A DNA stretch of 64,000 nt from Pedobacter sp. Leaf216 (GTDB taxonomy: Bacteria; Bacteroidota; Bacteroidia; Sphingobacteriales; Sphingobacteriaceae): NCBI RefSeq assembly GCF_001421515.1, contig NZ_LMKM01000005.1:107887-171886 (forward strand). Reading direction: 5' to 3'. The position numbers and the translations under genes are program-made. Below are positions 18,873 through 28,032 of the stretch, piece after piece. The notes below the pieces were generated by a model, which searched no databases, had not been told where the DNA came from, and saw nothing but the letters and a program-made list of their open reading frames with translations. Each line of letters opens with the position of its first letter. Within the stretch, counting starts at the first letter, position 1.

Positions 18873-20675
18873 ATGCTAAAAACAACCTATAGCGTATTTT
18901 TAATCTGCTTTTCGCTCCTTTCATCCATCAGTTACGGTCAGGTTACGGCTATACAGAACATTCAGGCACGTAAAATCCAAAGTTTGAACGGCAAATGGAA
19001 TTATATTGTCGATCCATATGAAAATGGCTATTATGATTATCGCCACGAACCATTCGATCAATCCAAAACCGGAACAGGTGGTTATTTTGACGATAAAGTT
19101 CAAAAAGATAAGTCAGAACTGATAGAATATGATTTTGATCATTCACCACAAATGAATGTTCCGGGCGATTGGAACTCACAGTCAGAAAAATTAGAACTTT
19201 ACGAAGGCAATGTCTGGCTACGCAAAAAGTTTGATGCAAAACCCGAAAAAGGAAAAAGATATTTCGTGTACTTTGCTGCCGTTAATTACGAAGCACACGT
19301 TTACCTCAACGGAAAAAAATTGGGTGTACACAAAGGTGGTTTTACACCTTTCCAGTTTGATGTTACCAGCAATTTAAAGGTTGGCGAAAACTCTATTGTA
19401 CTTAAAGTAGATAATATCCGTAAGCAAGATGAAATACCTACTGTAAATACCGATTGGTGGAATTATGGAGGCATAACCCGTGATGTATTTCTGGCAGAAT
19501 TTCCCGATCATTTTATTAATGATTATAAACTTCAACTCGCAAAGGGAAACAAAAACCTGTTAAATTTCTCAGTAAAGCTTGCTGATGCAACTGCAGGGCA
19601 GGAGATTACACTTTCTATCCCCGAATTAAAATTAGAAAAGAAATACAAAACAGATAGCGAAGGCAAAATAGCTGATGAATTTACCTGGAACAATTTAAGC
19701 TTATGGTCGCCAGAAACGCCAAAGTTATATGCCGTAAACATTAAAACCGACAAAGAAAATATCAACGATAAAATTGGTTTCAGAACCATTCAGGTTGATG
19801 GTGACAGCATTCTTTTAAATGGTAAATCTGTTTTTTTAAGGGGCATATCCCTGCATGATGAAAACCCGCTATTAGCAGGCCGTTTACGTTCAGAAGGCGA
19901 TATGCGCATGATGTTGCAATGGGCAAAAGATATGAACTGTAATTATGTTCGCCTGGCACATTATCCGCACAACGAAGAAATGATCCGTTTGGCAGATGAA
20001 ATGGGTTTACTGGTTTGGGCTGAAGTTCCGGTATATTGGACCATCAGCTGGACCAACCCTGCAACATATGCCAATGCCAAACAACAACTTACCGATTTAA
20101 TTGTACGCGATAAAAACAGGGCGAGTGTAATTGTATGGTCTATCGGTAATGAAACCCCTTTAAGCGATGCCCGTTTAAGCTTTATGAGCAATTTGGCAGA
20201 AACTGCCCGCACTTTCGACGATACGCGCCTGGTTGCTGCGGCTTTGGAGGTGCACCGTGAAGGAAATAACATCATTTTGAACGATCCTTTGGGCGAAAAA
20301 ATCGATCTGGTAAGTTTTAATGAATATGCGGGCTGGTACTGGGGAGGTAATCCTTCAGAAATTACTAAATACAATTTCGATATTAAGTATAAAAAACCCG
20401 TAGTAATTACCGAATTCGGTGGTGATGCGCTCGGTGGTTTCCATGCTGATGAAAATACCCGCTGGAGCGAAGAATATCAGGAAGCTTTATACAAAAACCA
20501 AATTACCATGCTGAGCAAAATTGGTGCACTACGCGGTATGACCCCCTGGATTTTGACCGATTTCAGGTCGCCAAGAAGACAACATCCCATTTATCAAAAT
20601 TTTTGGAACCGTAAAGGATTAATTTTCTATGTGCTGAAAGACTTTTACGACCAAATGCAGGTTAAATACAAATAG
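18873..20675 (+). CDS. GH2 enzyme, beta-glucuronidase-like
   Basis: A 600-residue retaining glycosidase with signal peptide (LLSSISYGQ). Domains: jelly-roll sugar-binding (about 30-210), immunoglobulin-like (210-310), TIM barrel (315-600). Acid/base E427 lies in WSIGNETP, nucleophile E514 in ITEFGGD. N579-R580-K581 (NFWNRKG) fits the NxK motif that binds the carboxylate of glucuronic acid in beta-glucuronidases, and the 600-residue length fits that group better than longer beta-galactosidases. Some other GH2 enzymes also show an N-x-K, so specificity is likely, not proven. First enzyme gene of the PUL, 3 bases before the GH10 gene. Confidence 0.85.
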   Translation: MLKTTYSVFLICFSLLSSISYGQVTAIQNIQARKIQSLNGKWNYIVDPYENGYYDYRHEPFDQSKTGTGGYFDDKVQKDKSELIEYDFDHSPQMNVPGDWNSQSEKLELYEGNVWLRKKFDAKPEKGKRYFVYFAAVNYEAHVYLNGKKLGVHKGGFTPFQFDVTSNLKVGENSIVLKVDNIRKQDEIPTVNTDWWNYGGITRDVFLAEFPDHFINDYKLQLAKGNKNLLNFSVKLADATAGQEITLSIPELKLEKKYKTDSEGKIADEFTWNNLSLWSPETPKLYAVNIKTDKENINDKIGFRTIQVDGDSILLNGKSVFLRGISLHDENPLLAGRLRSEGDMRMMLQWAKDMNCNYVRLAHYPHNEEMIRLADEMGLLVWAEVPVYWTISWTNPATYANAKQQLTDLIVRDKNRASVIVWSIGNETPLSDARLSFMSNLAETARTFDDTRLVAAALEVHREGNNIILNDPLGEKIDLVSFNEYAGWYWGGNPSEITKYNFDIKYKKPVVITEFGGDALGGFHADENTRWSEEYQEALYKNQITMLSKIGALRGMTPWILTDFRSPRRQHPIYQNFWNRKGLIFYVLKDFYDQMQVKYK

Positions 20676-20678
20676 ATT

Positions 20679-21773
20679 ATGAAAAGATTACAGAGAATTA
20701 GTTTCGCTTCGAAAATAATGCTTTCGGTGTCGCTTTTAACCCTTTCTTGTGCAAAATACAAGAGTACCAGTATCGATCCTGGAATGGCAATAGCAGCACC
20801 AAAAATAGCAGAAATTACTTTGCAGGCAAATATGCCTTTCTTCATGGGGGCAGCTGTTAATGTAGGTTTATTGAAAAGCAATACGAACTACCGTAATCTG
20901 GTTATTAAAGAATTTAATAGTGTTACGGCAGAAAATGCCATGAAATTTGCATCCGTACATCCTGCAAAAGATACATACACCTGGAGCGATGCCGATTACC
21001 TGGTTGATTTTGCCGTAGCCAATGGAAAAAGAATACATGGCCATACCTTAAACTGGTACAAATCATTACCAGATTGGGTAAATAATTTCCAGGGGACTAC
21101 CGCCGATTGGGAAAACCTTTTAAAAACCCATATTCAAACCGTTGTGGGCCATTTTAAAGGCAAAGTTGTTTCATGGGATGTAGTAAACGAAGCCGTTAAC
21201 GAAGATGGTACCATCCGCAACAGCATTTGGGTGCAAAAGTTAGGCATTGATTATATTGGCAGGGCATTTCAATACGCACACGAAGCCGACCCGAATGCGT
21301 TACTTTTTTACAATGATTATGGGCATGAATTTGGCACCACAAAACGCACTGCAATACTAAACCTGGTTACCAGTTTAAAAAATAAAGGCATTCCTATTGA
21401 TGGTATCGGCATCCAGATGCATACCCGCGTAACACAAAGCGATGCAAATTTAACAGCTGCCATTAGCACTGCTGCTGCCACAGGTTTAAAAATACACATT
21501 TCAGAAATTGATATTTCCTTAAATCCCGATAACGTACCATCCATTACATACACCACTGCTTTGGGCGAACAGCAGGCTGCAAAATACAAAACCATTGTTC
21601 AGGCCTATAATGCCATACCAAAAAGTCAGCAATTTGGCATTACCCAGTGGAATGTTACCGATGCAGACAGTTGGATTCCTGCAAATTACAATCGAGCCGA
21701 TTGGCCTTTGCCTTTTGATGCACAATATCAGCGAAAACCGGCCTATCAAGCAATTTTAGATGGCGTTAAATAG
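20679..21773 (+). CDS. GH10 glycosidase lipoprotein, divergent active site
   Basis: A 364-residue GH10-family lipoprotein (lipobox TLSC, Cys24). The family's acid/base is E171 in WDVVNEA and the nucleophile E276 in HISEIDIS; other GH10 hallmarks are AENAMKF, WNVTDADSW and HTLNW. Canonical xylanases have HTLVWH at the -1 subsite, but here it is HTLNWYKSLP, with tyrosine for the second histidine; the usual YNDYN is YNDYG. The enzyme is therefore GH10 by fold and catalytic residues, but xylan as substrate is uncertain. The lipid anchor suggests outer-membrane attachment and perhaps surface endo-cleavage. It is followed after 12 bases by GH3. Confidence 0.85.
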   Translation: MKRLQRISFASKIMLSVSLLTLSCAKYKSTSIDPGMAIAAPKIAEITLQANMPFFMGAAVNVGLLKSNTNYRNLVIKEFNSVTAENAMKFASVHPAKDTYTWSDADYLVDFAVANGKRIHGHTLNWYKSLPDWVNNFQGTTADWENLLKTHIQTVVGHFKGKVVSWDVVNEAVNEDGTIRNSIWVQKLGIDYIGRAFQYAHEADPNALLFYNDYGHEFGTTKRTAILNLVTSLKNKGIPIDGIGIQMHTRVTQSDANLTAAISTAAATGLKIHISEIDISLNPDNVPSITYTTALGEQQAAKYKTIVQAYNAIPKSQQFGITQWNVTDADSWIPANYNRADWPLPFDAQYQRKPAYQAILDGVK

Positions 21774-21785
21774 CAAACATCAATT

Positions 21786-24005
21786 ATGAGAAGATACTTA
21801 CCATTAGCCTTAATTTTAGGGATTTCACTTTCTGCTTCTGCGCAGGATAAAAAAATCGAAAAGAAAATTGATTCCGTTTTGAAACTGATGACCCTCGAGG
21901 AGAAAATCGGTCAGTTAAATCAATATACAGGCGACAGGGATGCAACAGGGCCAATTACCAATAATCCGAATAAATTAAAGGATATCCGCGATGGTAAATT
22001 GGGATCCATGCTAAATGTGCGTGGGGCAAAAGAAACCAGAGCCGTGCAGGAAGTGGCCATGCAATCGAGAATGAAAATTCCGTTGATTTTTGGTTTGGAT
22101 GTTATTCACGGTTACCGCGTTACCTTCCCAATTCCCTTGGCAGAAGCCGCAAGCTGGGATTTGGCCGAAATGGAAAACGCTGCAAGAGTAGCAGCCAGAG
22201 AAACCGCGGCTTCGGGTGTACACTGGACATTTGCGCCCATGGTTGATATTGCCCGCGATCCACGGTGGGGCAGGGTAATGGAAGGTGCAGGAGAAGATAC
22301 TTACCTGGGTACTAAAATTGCATTTGCCCGTGTAAAAGGTTTTCAGGGTAAAGGTTTAGGCAACCTAGATGCCGTTATGGCTTGTGCAAAACATTTTGCA
22401 GCCTACGGTGCTGCAATAGCCGGTAGAGATTACAACGCAGTTGATATGAGCGAACATACGCTTTGGGAAACCTATCTGCCGCCATTTAAAGCTGCGATTG
22501 ATGCAGGTGCTGCAACTTTTATGAATTCGTTTAACACCCTTAATGGCATTCCCGCTACTGGAAATAGTTATTTGCAACGCGATATTTTAAAAGGACAGTG
22601 GAAATACCAGGGTTTTGTAGTAAGCGATTGGGGATCTATCGGGGAGATGATTGCCCATGGTTATGCTAAAGATAAAGAACAGGCAGCCGAGCTGGCTATC
22701 AAAGCAGGAAGCGATATGGACATGGAAAGCAGGAGTTACCTGCCTGGTCTGGCCAAACTGGTTGCCGATAAAAAAGTGCCGCTTGCTTTGATTGATGATG
22801 CCGTGAGAAGAGTTTTACGCAAGAAATTCGAACTGGGCTTGTTTGATGACCCATACCGTTTCAGTAATGAAAACCGGGAGGAAAAGGAATTAAATTCTAC
22901 TGAAAACAGAGCAGCTTCGCTTAAAATGGCCGAAAAAAGTATTGTGCTGTTAAAAAATGAAAATCAGGTACTGCCATTGTCCAAAAACTTAAAAAAGATT
23001 GCTGTGATTGGTCCTCTAGGAAAATCTGAAAAGGATATGCAAGGTTTTTGGTCTATTGCATGGGAGAAAGATAACCTGGTTTCGTTATACCAAGGACTAA
23101 AAAACAAAGTCGGCAACCAAACCGAATTATTATATGCCAAAGGCTGTGAAGTGGCCGACTCTTCTAAAACTGGTTTTGCTGAGGCTGTAGCAGTAGCCAA
23201 ACAGGCTGATGTAGTAATTATGGCTGTTGGTGAAACGTTGGATATGAGTGGTGAAGCAAAAAGTAAAGCCAATATCCACATGCCTGGTGTACAGGAAGAT
23301 TTAATTAAGGCCATACAAGCTACAGGGAAACCTGTTGTGGTATTGGTAATGGCCGGCCGTCCGCTAATTTTCAATTGGACAGCCGACAACGTTCCGGCTA
23401 TAATGTATACCTGGTGGTTAGGAAGTGAAGCCGGTAATGCCATGGCCAATGTACTTTATGGAGATTATAATCCGGCAGGTAAATTACCTATGACATTCCC
23501 ACGCGATGAGGGACAGATTCCTTTGTATTACAATTATTTAAGCACTGGCCGTCCGGCTAAAAATGATAAAGATACCCGTTACCGTTCTGCTTATCTGGAT
23601 ATGCCGAACAGTCCTAAATTCGCTTTTGGGTATGGTTTAAGTTATACCACTTTCGATTATAGCAATTTGGCTGTAAGTAAAACACAAATGAAACTGTATG
23701 ATCAAATAAGTGTAAGTTTTACTTTAAAAAATACAGGCAAATATGCAGGTGAAGAAGTGGTTCAGTTTTACTTACAAGATAAGTTTGCTTCAGTTGTACG
23801 CCCTGTTAAGGAACTGAAAGATTTTCAAAAGGTGATGTTAAAGGCAGGAGAAAGTAAAACCATCACATTCACTATTAATAAAGAAAAACTTTCCTTTTAT
23901 AACCAACAGCTCAAATGGGTTGCTGAGGCTGGCGGTTTCAAATTAATGATCGGAACTGCTTCGAATAATATTAAACTGGAAAAGGATTTTACGCTATTGA
24001 ATTAG
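21786..24005 (+). CDS. GH3 beta-glycosidase (BglX type)
   Basis: A 739-residue periplasmic exo-glycosidase with signal peptide (LSASAQ). The (beta/alpha)8 domain carries GxxxE-type FGLDVIHGYRVTFP, KHFA (202-205) and nucleophile D281 in VVSDWG. A second alpha/beta sandwich domain (about 390-590) and a C-terminal fibronectin III-like domain (about 640-739) follow, the BglX layout. It would release beta-linked glucose or xylose from non-reducing ends. Substrate cannot be told by eye. It is in the operon 12 bases after GH10. Confidence 0.92.
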   Translation: MRRYLPLALILGISLSASAQDKKIEKKIDSVLKLMTLEEKIGQLNQYTGDRDATGPITNNPNKLKDIRDGKLGSMLNVRGAKETRAVQEVAMQSRMKIPLIFGLDVIHGYRVTFPIPLAEAASWDLAEMENAARVAARETAASGVHWTFAPMVDIARDPRWGRVMEGAGEDTYLGTKIAFARVKGFQGKGLGNLDAVMACAKHFAAYGAAIAGRDYNAVDMSEHTLWETYLPPFKAAIDAGAATFMNSFNTLNGIPATGNSYLQRDILKGQWKYQGFVVSDWGSIGEMIAHGYAKDKEQAAELAIKAGSDMDMESRSYLPGLAKLVADKKVPLALIDDAVRRVLRKKFELGLFDDPYRFSNENREEKELNSTENRAASLKMAEKSIVLLKNENQVLPLSKNLKKIAVIGPLGKSEKDMQGFWSIAWEKDNLVSLYQGLKNKVGNQTELLYAKGCEVADSSKTGFAEAVAVAKQADVVIMAVGETLDMSGEAKSKANIHMPGVQEDLIKAIQATGKPVVVLVMAGRPLIFNWTADNVPAIMYTWWLGSEAGNAMANVLYGDYNPAGKLPMTFPRDEGQIPLYYNYLSTGRPAKNDKDTRYRSAYLDMPNSPKFAFGYGLSYTTFDYSNLAVSKTQMKLYDQISVSFTLKNTGKYAGEEVVQFYLQDKFASVVRPVKELKDFQKVMLKAGESKTITFTINKEKLSFYNQQLKWVAEAGGFKLMIGTASNNIKLEKDFTLLN

Positions 24006-24179
24006 ATTGGCCAGGGAGACACAGAAACACCCAATTATGTCGCAAGGCTACTTTGTGTGCTTAGTGCCTTCTTAGTGAAAAAATTAAACGGTTCGTGGCA
24101 ACGGCGAGGAAGGAATTCAAAACAAAAATTCCGATCCGTTCGTGTTTCCGTGGCAAAAAATAAAGTGCAAAAATATAAC
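24006..24179. repeat. Spacer carrying a copy of the CCACGGAAACAC repeat
   Basis: The 174-base gap between GH3 and the next GH2 is unusually long for this operon. On the minus strand it contains GCCACGGAAACAC (24142-24154) preceded by a poly-T word, the same word found in the two direct repeats at 36677 and 36907. No gene is seen. Confidence 0.5.
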
Positions 24180-26834
24180 ATGAAGAAATCATCCCTAAGA
24201 TCGAAATCACTTTTATTACTACTTATAGCAGCAACTACAGCCTTAAACAGCTTTGCCCAGGATGCTGGCCGCAAAACCATTAGCTTAAACGATCAATGGG
24301 AATTTAATAAAGAAAACGGACCTGTTGAAAAAGTAAATGTTCCACATACCTGGAACGATAAAGATGTTTTGGATGATGTGCCGGGCTATTACCGGGGCTT
24401 AGGTATTTACAAACGTAAATTAAAGCTTAATGAAAGTGCGAAAGGAAAAGATATCTATCTGATATTTAATGGGGTAGCACAAGAGGCTGAAGTATTAATC
24501 AATGGTAAAACAGCCGGAAAACATATCGGCAGTTATACCCATTTTACTGTGCCCATCTCTCCATATTTAAATTATAAAAACGATGTTATAGAAGTAAGGG
24601 CAAATAACCGTTTTAATGAAGATATTCCACCGCTTACTGCCGATTTTACGTTTTTTGGTGGGATGTACCGCAACGTAAGTCTGTTAATTGCGAATCAAAT
24701 TCATTTTTCGCAAAAAGAAAACGGAAGTTCGGGTGTATTTATCACCACGCCGCAAGTTTCTGCTTCAGCGGCAAGTGTACAAGTTAAAAGTTTGATTGAT
24801 AACGCATCTTCTACAGATAAAAAGATACAAGTTGTTACCACCATTTTCGATGCAAAAGGCAATGCGGTAGCCAATAAAAACACTGCTCAAAATATTAATA
24901 AAGGGGCTAGTATAGTTGTGGTTCAGGATATTAAATCCATACAGCAACCTCAATTATGGTCGCCGCAAAATCCCTATTTATACCGCGTGGTGACCAAGAT
25001 TATCGATGTTAAAACCAAGTCGGTAATCGATCAGGTATCTAATCCTTTAGGTTTCCGCTGGTTTAAGTTTGATGCCGATAAAGGATTTTTCTTAAACGAT
25101 AAACCAATGAAAATTATTGGTGCTAGTAAGCATCAGGATTACGAAAATAGGGGCAATGCTACACCAGATGCGTTGCAGATCAAAGATATTGAGTTGCTTA
25201 AAGCCATGGGCGGTAACTTTTTAAGGGTAGCACATTATCCTCAAGACCCACAAATTTTAGAAGCCTGCGACCGTTTGGGCATTTTGGCTTCAGTAGAAAT
25301 TCCGGTAGTTAATACCATTACCGAAACCGAAGCTTTTACCGCAACCTGTTTGAACATGCAAACTGAAATGATCAAACAGAATTTCAATCACCCAAGTATC
25401 ATTATCTGGGCATATATGAACGAAATCTTACTTCGCCTAAAGTTTTCTAACGATAAACCCCGTCAGCAAATTTATTTTGATCATGTACGCCAACTTGCCC
25501 AAAAATTAGATAGTTTAACCCGCAAAGAAGACCCATCACGTTATACCCTTTTGGTTAACCACGGTGCCTGGGATATTTACAACAAGGTGGGTTTAACGAA
25601 AATACCGATGATTGTGGGCTGGAATTTATACTCCGGATGGTATTCTGGTGTACCCGATGATTTTGCTAAATTTTTAGACCGTCACCACAAAGAATTGCCA
25701 AATACCCCTTTTATGGTTACTGAATACGGAGCAGATGCCGATCCTAGGATTCGATCATTTTCACCAATCCGTTTTGATAAAAGCGTAGAATATGGCGTTA
25801 AATTTAACCAGGTTTACCTAAATGCAATGTTAAGCAGGCCTTTTGTAGCCGGAGGCGAAGCCTGGAATTTGGCCGATTTCAACTCCGAAACCCGCGAAGA
25901 AACCATGCCGCACATCAATAACAAAGGTTTGTTAACCATTGGTCGCGATCCAAAAGATACCTATTTCCTTTATCAGGCTTATTTATTGCAAAAGCCCTTT
26001 ATTAAAATTACTTCAGCGCAGTGGAAAGAAAGAGGAGGAACGGCCGATTCTGCCACATTAAGCAGTACACAGCCAGTTCAGGTGGCTACCAACCTAAAAT
26101 CAGCTGAACTTTTTTTAAATGGTAAAAGTTTAGGTGTAAAAGATGCTGTAGATCACATTATCGAATGGAAAGTACCATTTATTGATGGAAACAACCAAAT
26201 ACGCGTAATAGCTGGTGATCAGAACGATCAGGCCGACATTGATTTTCAATTACAACCTTTTAAATTTAATGATAGCAATATTTCTTTTAAAAACATCAAT
26301 ATCCTATTAGGTTCAAAACGTTTTTATATCGACGAAGAAGAACACCAGCTCTGGATGCCCGATCAACCTTACAAAACAGGCGCATGGGGATGGATAAGTG
26401 GCGATCCTTACAAAGGAACCAACAACCGCATTACTTATGGCAGCGACAAAAACATTTTAGGTACTGATAATGATCCGGTTTACCAAACCCAACAGGTAGG
26501 TATTAAGCAATTTAAATTTGATGTGCCTGATGGCGAATATGAATTGGCCTTGCACTTTGCAGAGTTGGTTGGTGGCGAAACAAAAGAAGCATTGGCTTAT
26601 AATTTAGATAATAACCATAAAAAAGAAGTGGAAGAGCAACGCATTTTCGATGTTTCCATTAATGGCGTATCCTTTTTACCCGGATTAAACCTCGCTACAG
26701 ATTTTGGCTATACCACAGCGGTTAAAAAAACCACCAGGGTAACCGTACAGAATGGAAAAGGAATTTCAATTGATTTTAACGCGATAAAAGGTAAACCGGT
26801 TTTAAATGCATTACAATTAAGAAAAATCTATTAA
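24180..26834 (+). CDS. GH2 enzyme with C-terminal malectin-like domain
   Basis: From ATG at 24180 (an upstream in-frame start at 24057 lies in repeat sequence and lacks a signal peptide) the product is 884 residues with signal peptide ending NSFAQ. GH2 sugar-binding, immunoglobulin-like and TIM-barrel domains span about 30-640; acid/base E415 in AYMNEI and nucleophile E515 in VTEYGAD. N580-N581-K582 also gives an N-x-K. After a linker domain, residues about 700-884 form a malectin-like carbohydrate-binding domain (AWGWISGDPYKG ... YELALHFAE ... FDVSINGV). Exo-beta-glycosidase in the periplasm, probably beta-galactosidase, beta-glucuronidase or related. Confidence 0.88.
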   Translation: MKKSSLRSKSLLLLLIAATTALNSFAQDAGRKTISLNDQWEFNKENGPVEKVNVPHTWNDKDVLDDVPGYYRGLGIYKRKLKLNESAKGKDIYLIFNGVAQEAEVLINGKTAGKHIGSYTHFTVPISPYLNYKNDVIEVRANNRFNEDIPPLTADFTFFGGMYRNVSLLIANQIHFSQKENGSSGVFITTPQVSASAASVQVKSLIDNASSTDKKIQVVTTIFDAKGNAVANKNTAQNINKGASIVVVQDIKSIQQPQLWSPQNPYLYRVVTKIIDVKTKSVIDQVSNPLGFRWFKFDADKGFFLNDKPMKIIGASKHQDYENRGNATPDALQIKDIELLKAMGGNFLRVAHYPQDPQILEACDRLGILASVEIPVVNTITETEAFTATCLNMQTEMIKQNFNHPSIIIWAYMNEILLRLKFSNDKPRQQIYFDHVRQLAQKLDSLTRKEDPSRYTLLVNHGAWDIYNKVGLTKIPMIVGWNLYSGWYSGVPDDFAKFLDRHHKELPNTPFMVTEYGADADPRIRSFSPIRFDKSVEYGVKFNQVYLNAMLSRPFVAGGEAWNLADFNSETREETMPHINNKGLLTIGRDPKDTYFLYQAYLLQKPFIKITSAQWKERGGTADSATLSSTQPVQVATNLKSAELFLNGKSLGVKDAVDHIIEWKVPFIDGNNQIRVIAGDQNDQADIDFQLQPFKFNDSNISFKNINILLGSKRFYIDEEEHQLWMPDQPYKTGAWGWISGDPYKGTNNRITYGSDKNILGTDNDPVYQTQQVGIKQFKFDVPDGEYELALHFAELVGGETKEALAYNLDNNHKKEVEEQRIFDVSINGVSFLPGLNLATDFGYTTAVKKTTRVTVQNGKGISIDFNAIKGKPVLNALQLRKIY

Positions 26835-26845
26835 TCTGTAAAACC

Positions 26846-28021
26846 ATGAACCAGCTTCCACTGCGCATTTTATCGATTGATGTTTTAAGAGCACTTACCA
26901 TGTTCTTAATGATCTTTGTTAACGATGTTGCCGGCGTTTCCAACATTCCGCAATGGATAGAACATGCACCTGCCGATGTGGATGGAATGGGTTTTTCAGA
27001 TTTAATTTTCCCGGCTTTCCTCTTTATTGTAGGCCTTTCCCTTCCATTCGCCATTCAAAGTAGAATTGTTAAAGGCGAAAGCTTATTTTCTATTTCAGGC
27101 TATATTGGTTTAAGGGCACTCGCTTTAATTGTAATGGGCTTTTTTCATGTTAATTTAGAAAATTACAATCACCATTCGGCAATTTTGCCTTACCCGGTTT
27201 ATACAATTGCCATCACAATTGCCTTCTTTCTGATATGGTTGGATTACCCTGAAAATCTATCAAAAAATAAAAAGTATGGCCTTATTGGGTTTGGCATTTT
27301 ATTACTCGCTGTATTGGCATTACTATACAAAGGTGGTTCAATAAATCATCCTGAGGGCTTAAAGCCACATTGGTGGGGCATTTTAGGTATTATTGGCTGG
27401 GCTTATCTGGTTTCTGCTTTTGTGTACCTTTTTTTAAAAGGTAATTTGTTATTGCTCATGTTGGCTTTTGTTGCCTTTGCGGGCATTAACATTACTACCC
27501 ACCTGGGTTTATTTAACCACCACTTATGGATCATCGGTGATGCCTCTTCAATCGTGTTAATGTTGGGCGGTGTATTAATTACTTCCGTATATAAAAAGCT
27601 CATTGGCAGTAAACAATACCTGGATTTTTGGATCTTGATCAGTTTTTATGGCTTATTGTCGTTCGCTTTTGGCATGTTCATCAGGCCTTACGCAGGGGGG
27701 ATTTCAAAAATTTATGCTACACCTGCCTGGGTATTTGTGTGCATGGGCATTACCATCATTGTGTTCCAACTGCTGATTTACTTAATAGATGTAAAACATA
27801 AAAACGATTGGTTTAAGTTAATTAAACCCGCAGGTACCAGTACATTAACCTGTTACCTTATTCCATATTTGTTGTATGCTATTTTTAGTTTGGCTCATTT
27901 TCATTTTCCACATTTTCTAAGTTCAGGTATAGGTGGCATCATCCGTTCTTTGGTTATAGCACTTTTGGTGATCAGGATTGTGTATTTTTTGGAGAAGAAA
28001 AAATTACGTTTAAAAGTTTAA
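26846..28021 (+). CDS. DUF5009/HGSNAT-like membrane acyltransferase
   Basis: A 391-residue inner-membrane protein with about ten hydrophobic segments. It begins PLRILSIDVLRALTMFLMIFVND, the signature of the heparan-alpha-glucosaminide N-acetyltransferase-like family (DUF5009/DUF1624), which move acetyl groups across the membrane onto sugars. A possible acceptor histidine lies near H165 or in LAHFHFPHF close to the C-terminus. It is between two GH2 genes with gaps of 11 bases on each side, so it is part of the PUL. It may acetylate or de-protect an amino sugar or another residue of the target glycan; substrate unknown. Confidence 0.8.
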   Translation: MNQLPLRILSIDVLRALTMFLMIFVNDVAGVSNIPQWIEHAPADVDGMGFSDLIFPAFLFIVGLSLPFAIQSRIVKGESLFSISGYIGLRALALIVMGFFHVNLENYNHHSAILPYPVYTIAITIAFFLIWLDYPENLSKNKKYGLIGFGILLLAVLALLYKGGSINHPEGLKPHWWGILGIIGWAYLVSAFVYLFLKGNLLLLMLAFVAFAGINITTHLGLFNHHLWIIGDASSIVLMLGGVLITSVYKKLIGSKQYLDFWILISFYGLLSFAFGMFIRPYAGGISKIYATPAWVFVCMGITIIVFQLLIYLIDVKHKNDWFKLIKPAGTSTLTCYLIPYLLYAIFSLAHFHFPHFLSSGIGGIIRSLVIALLVIRIVYFLEKKKLRLKV

Positions 28022-28032
28022 TTTAAAAATAA

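Noticed and set aside
24057..24179. 41-residue extension of the malectin-domain GH2
   Set aside because: It removes the signal peptide from the N-terminus and runs through a dispersed repeat.
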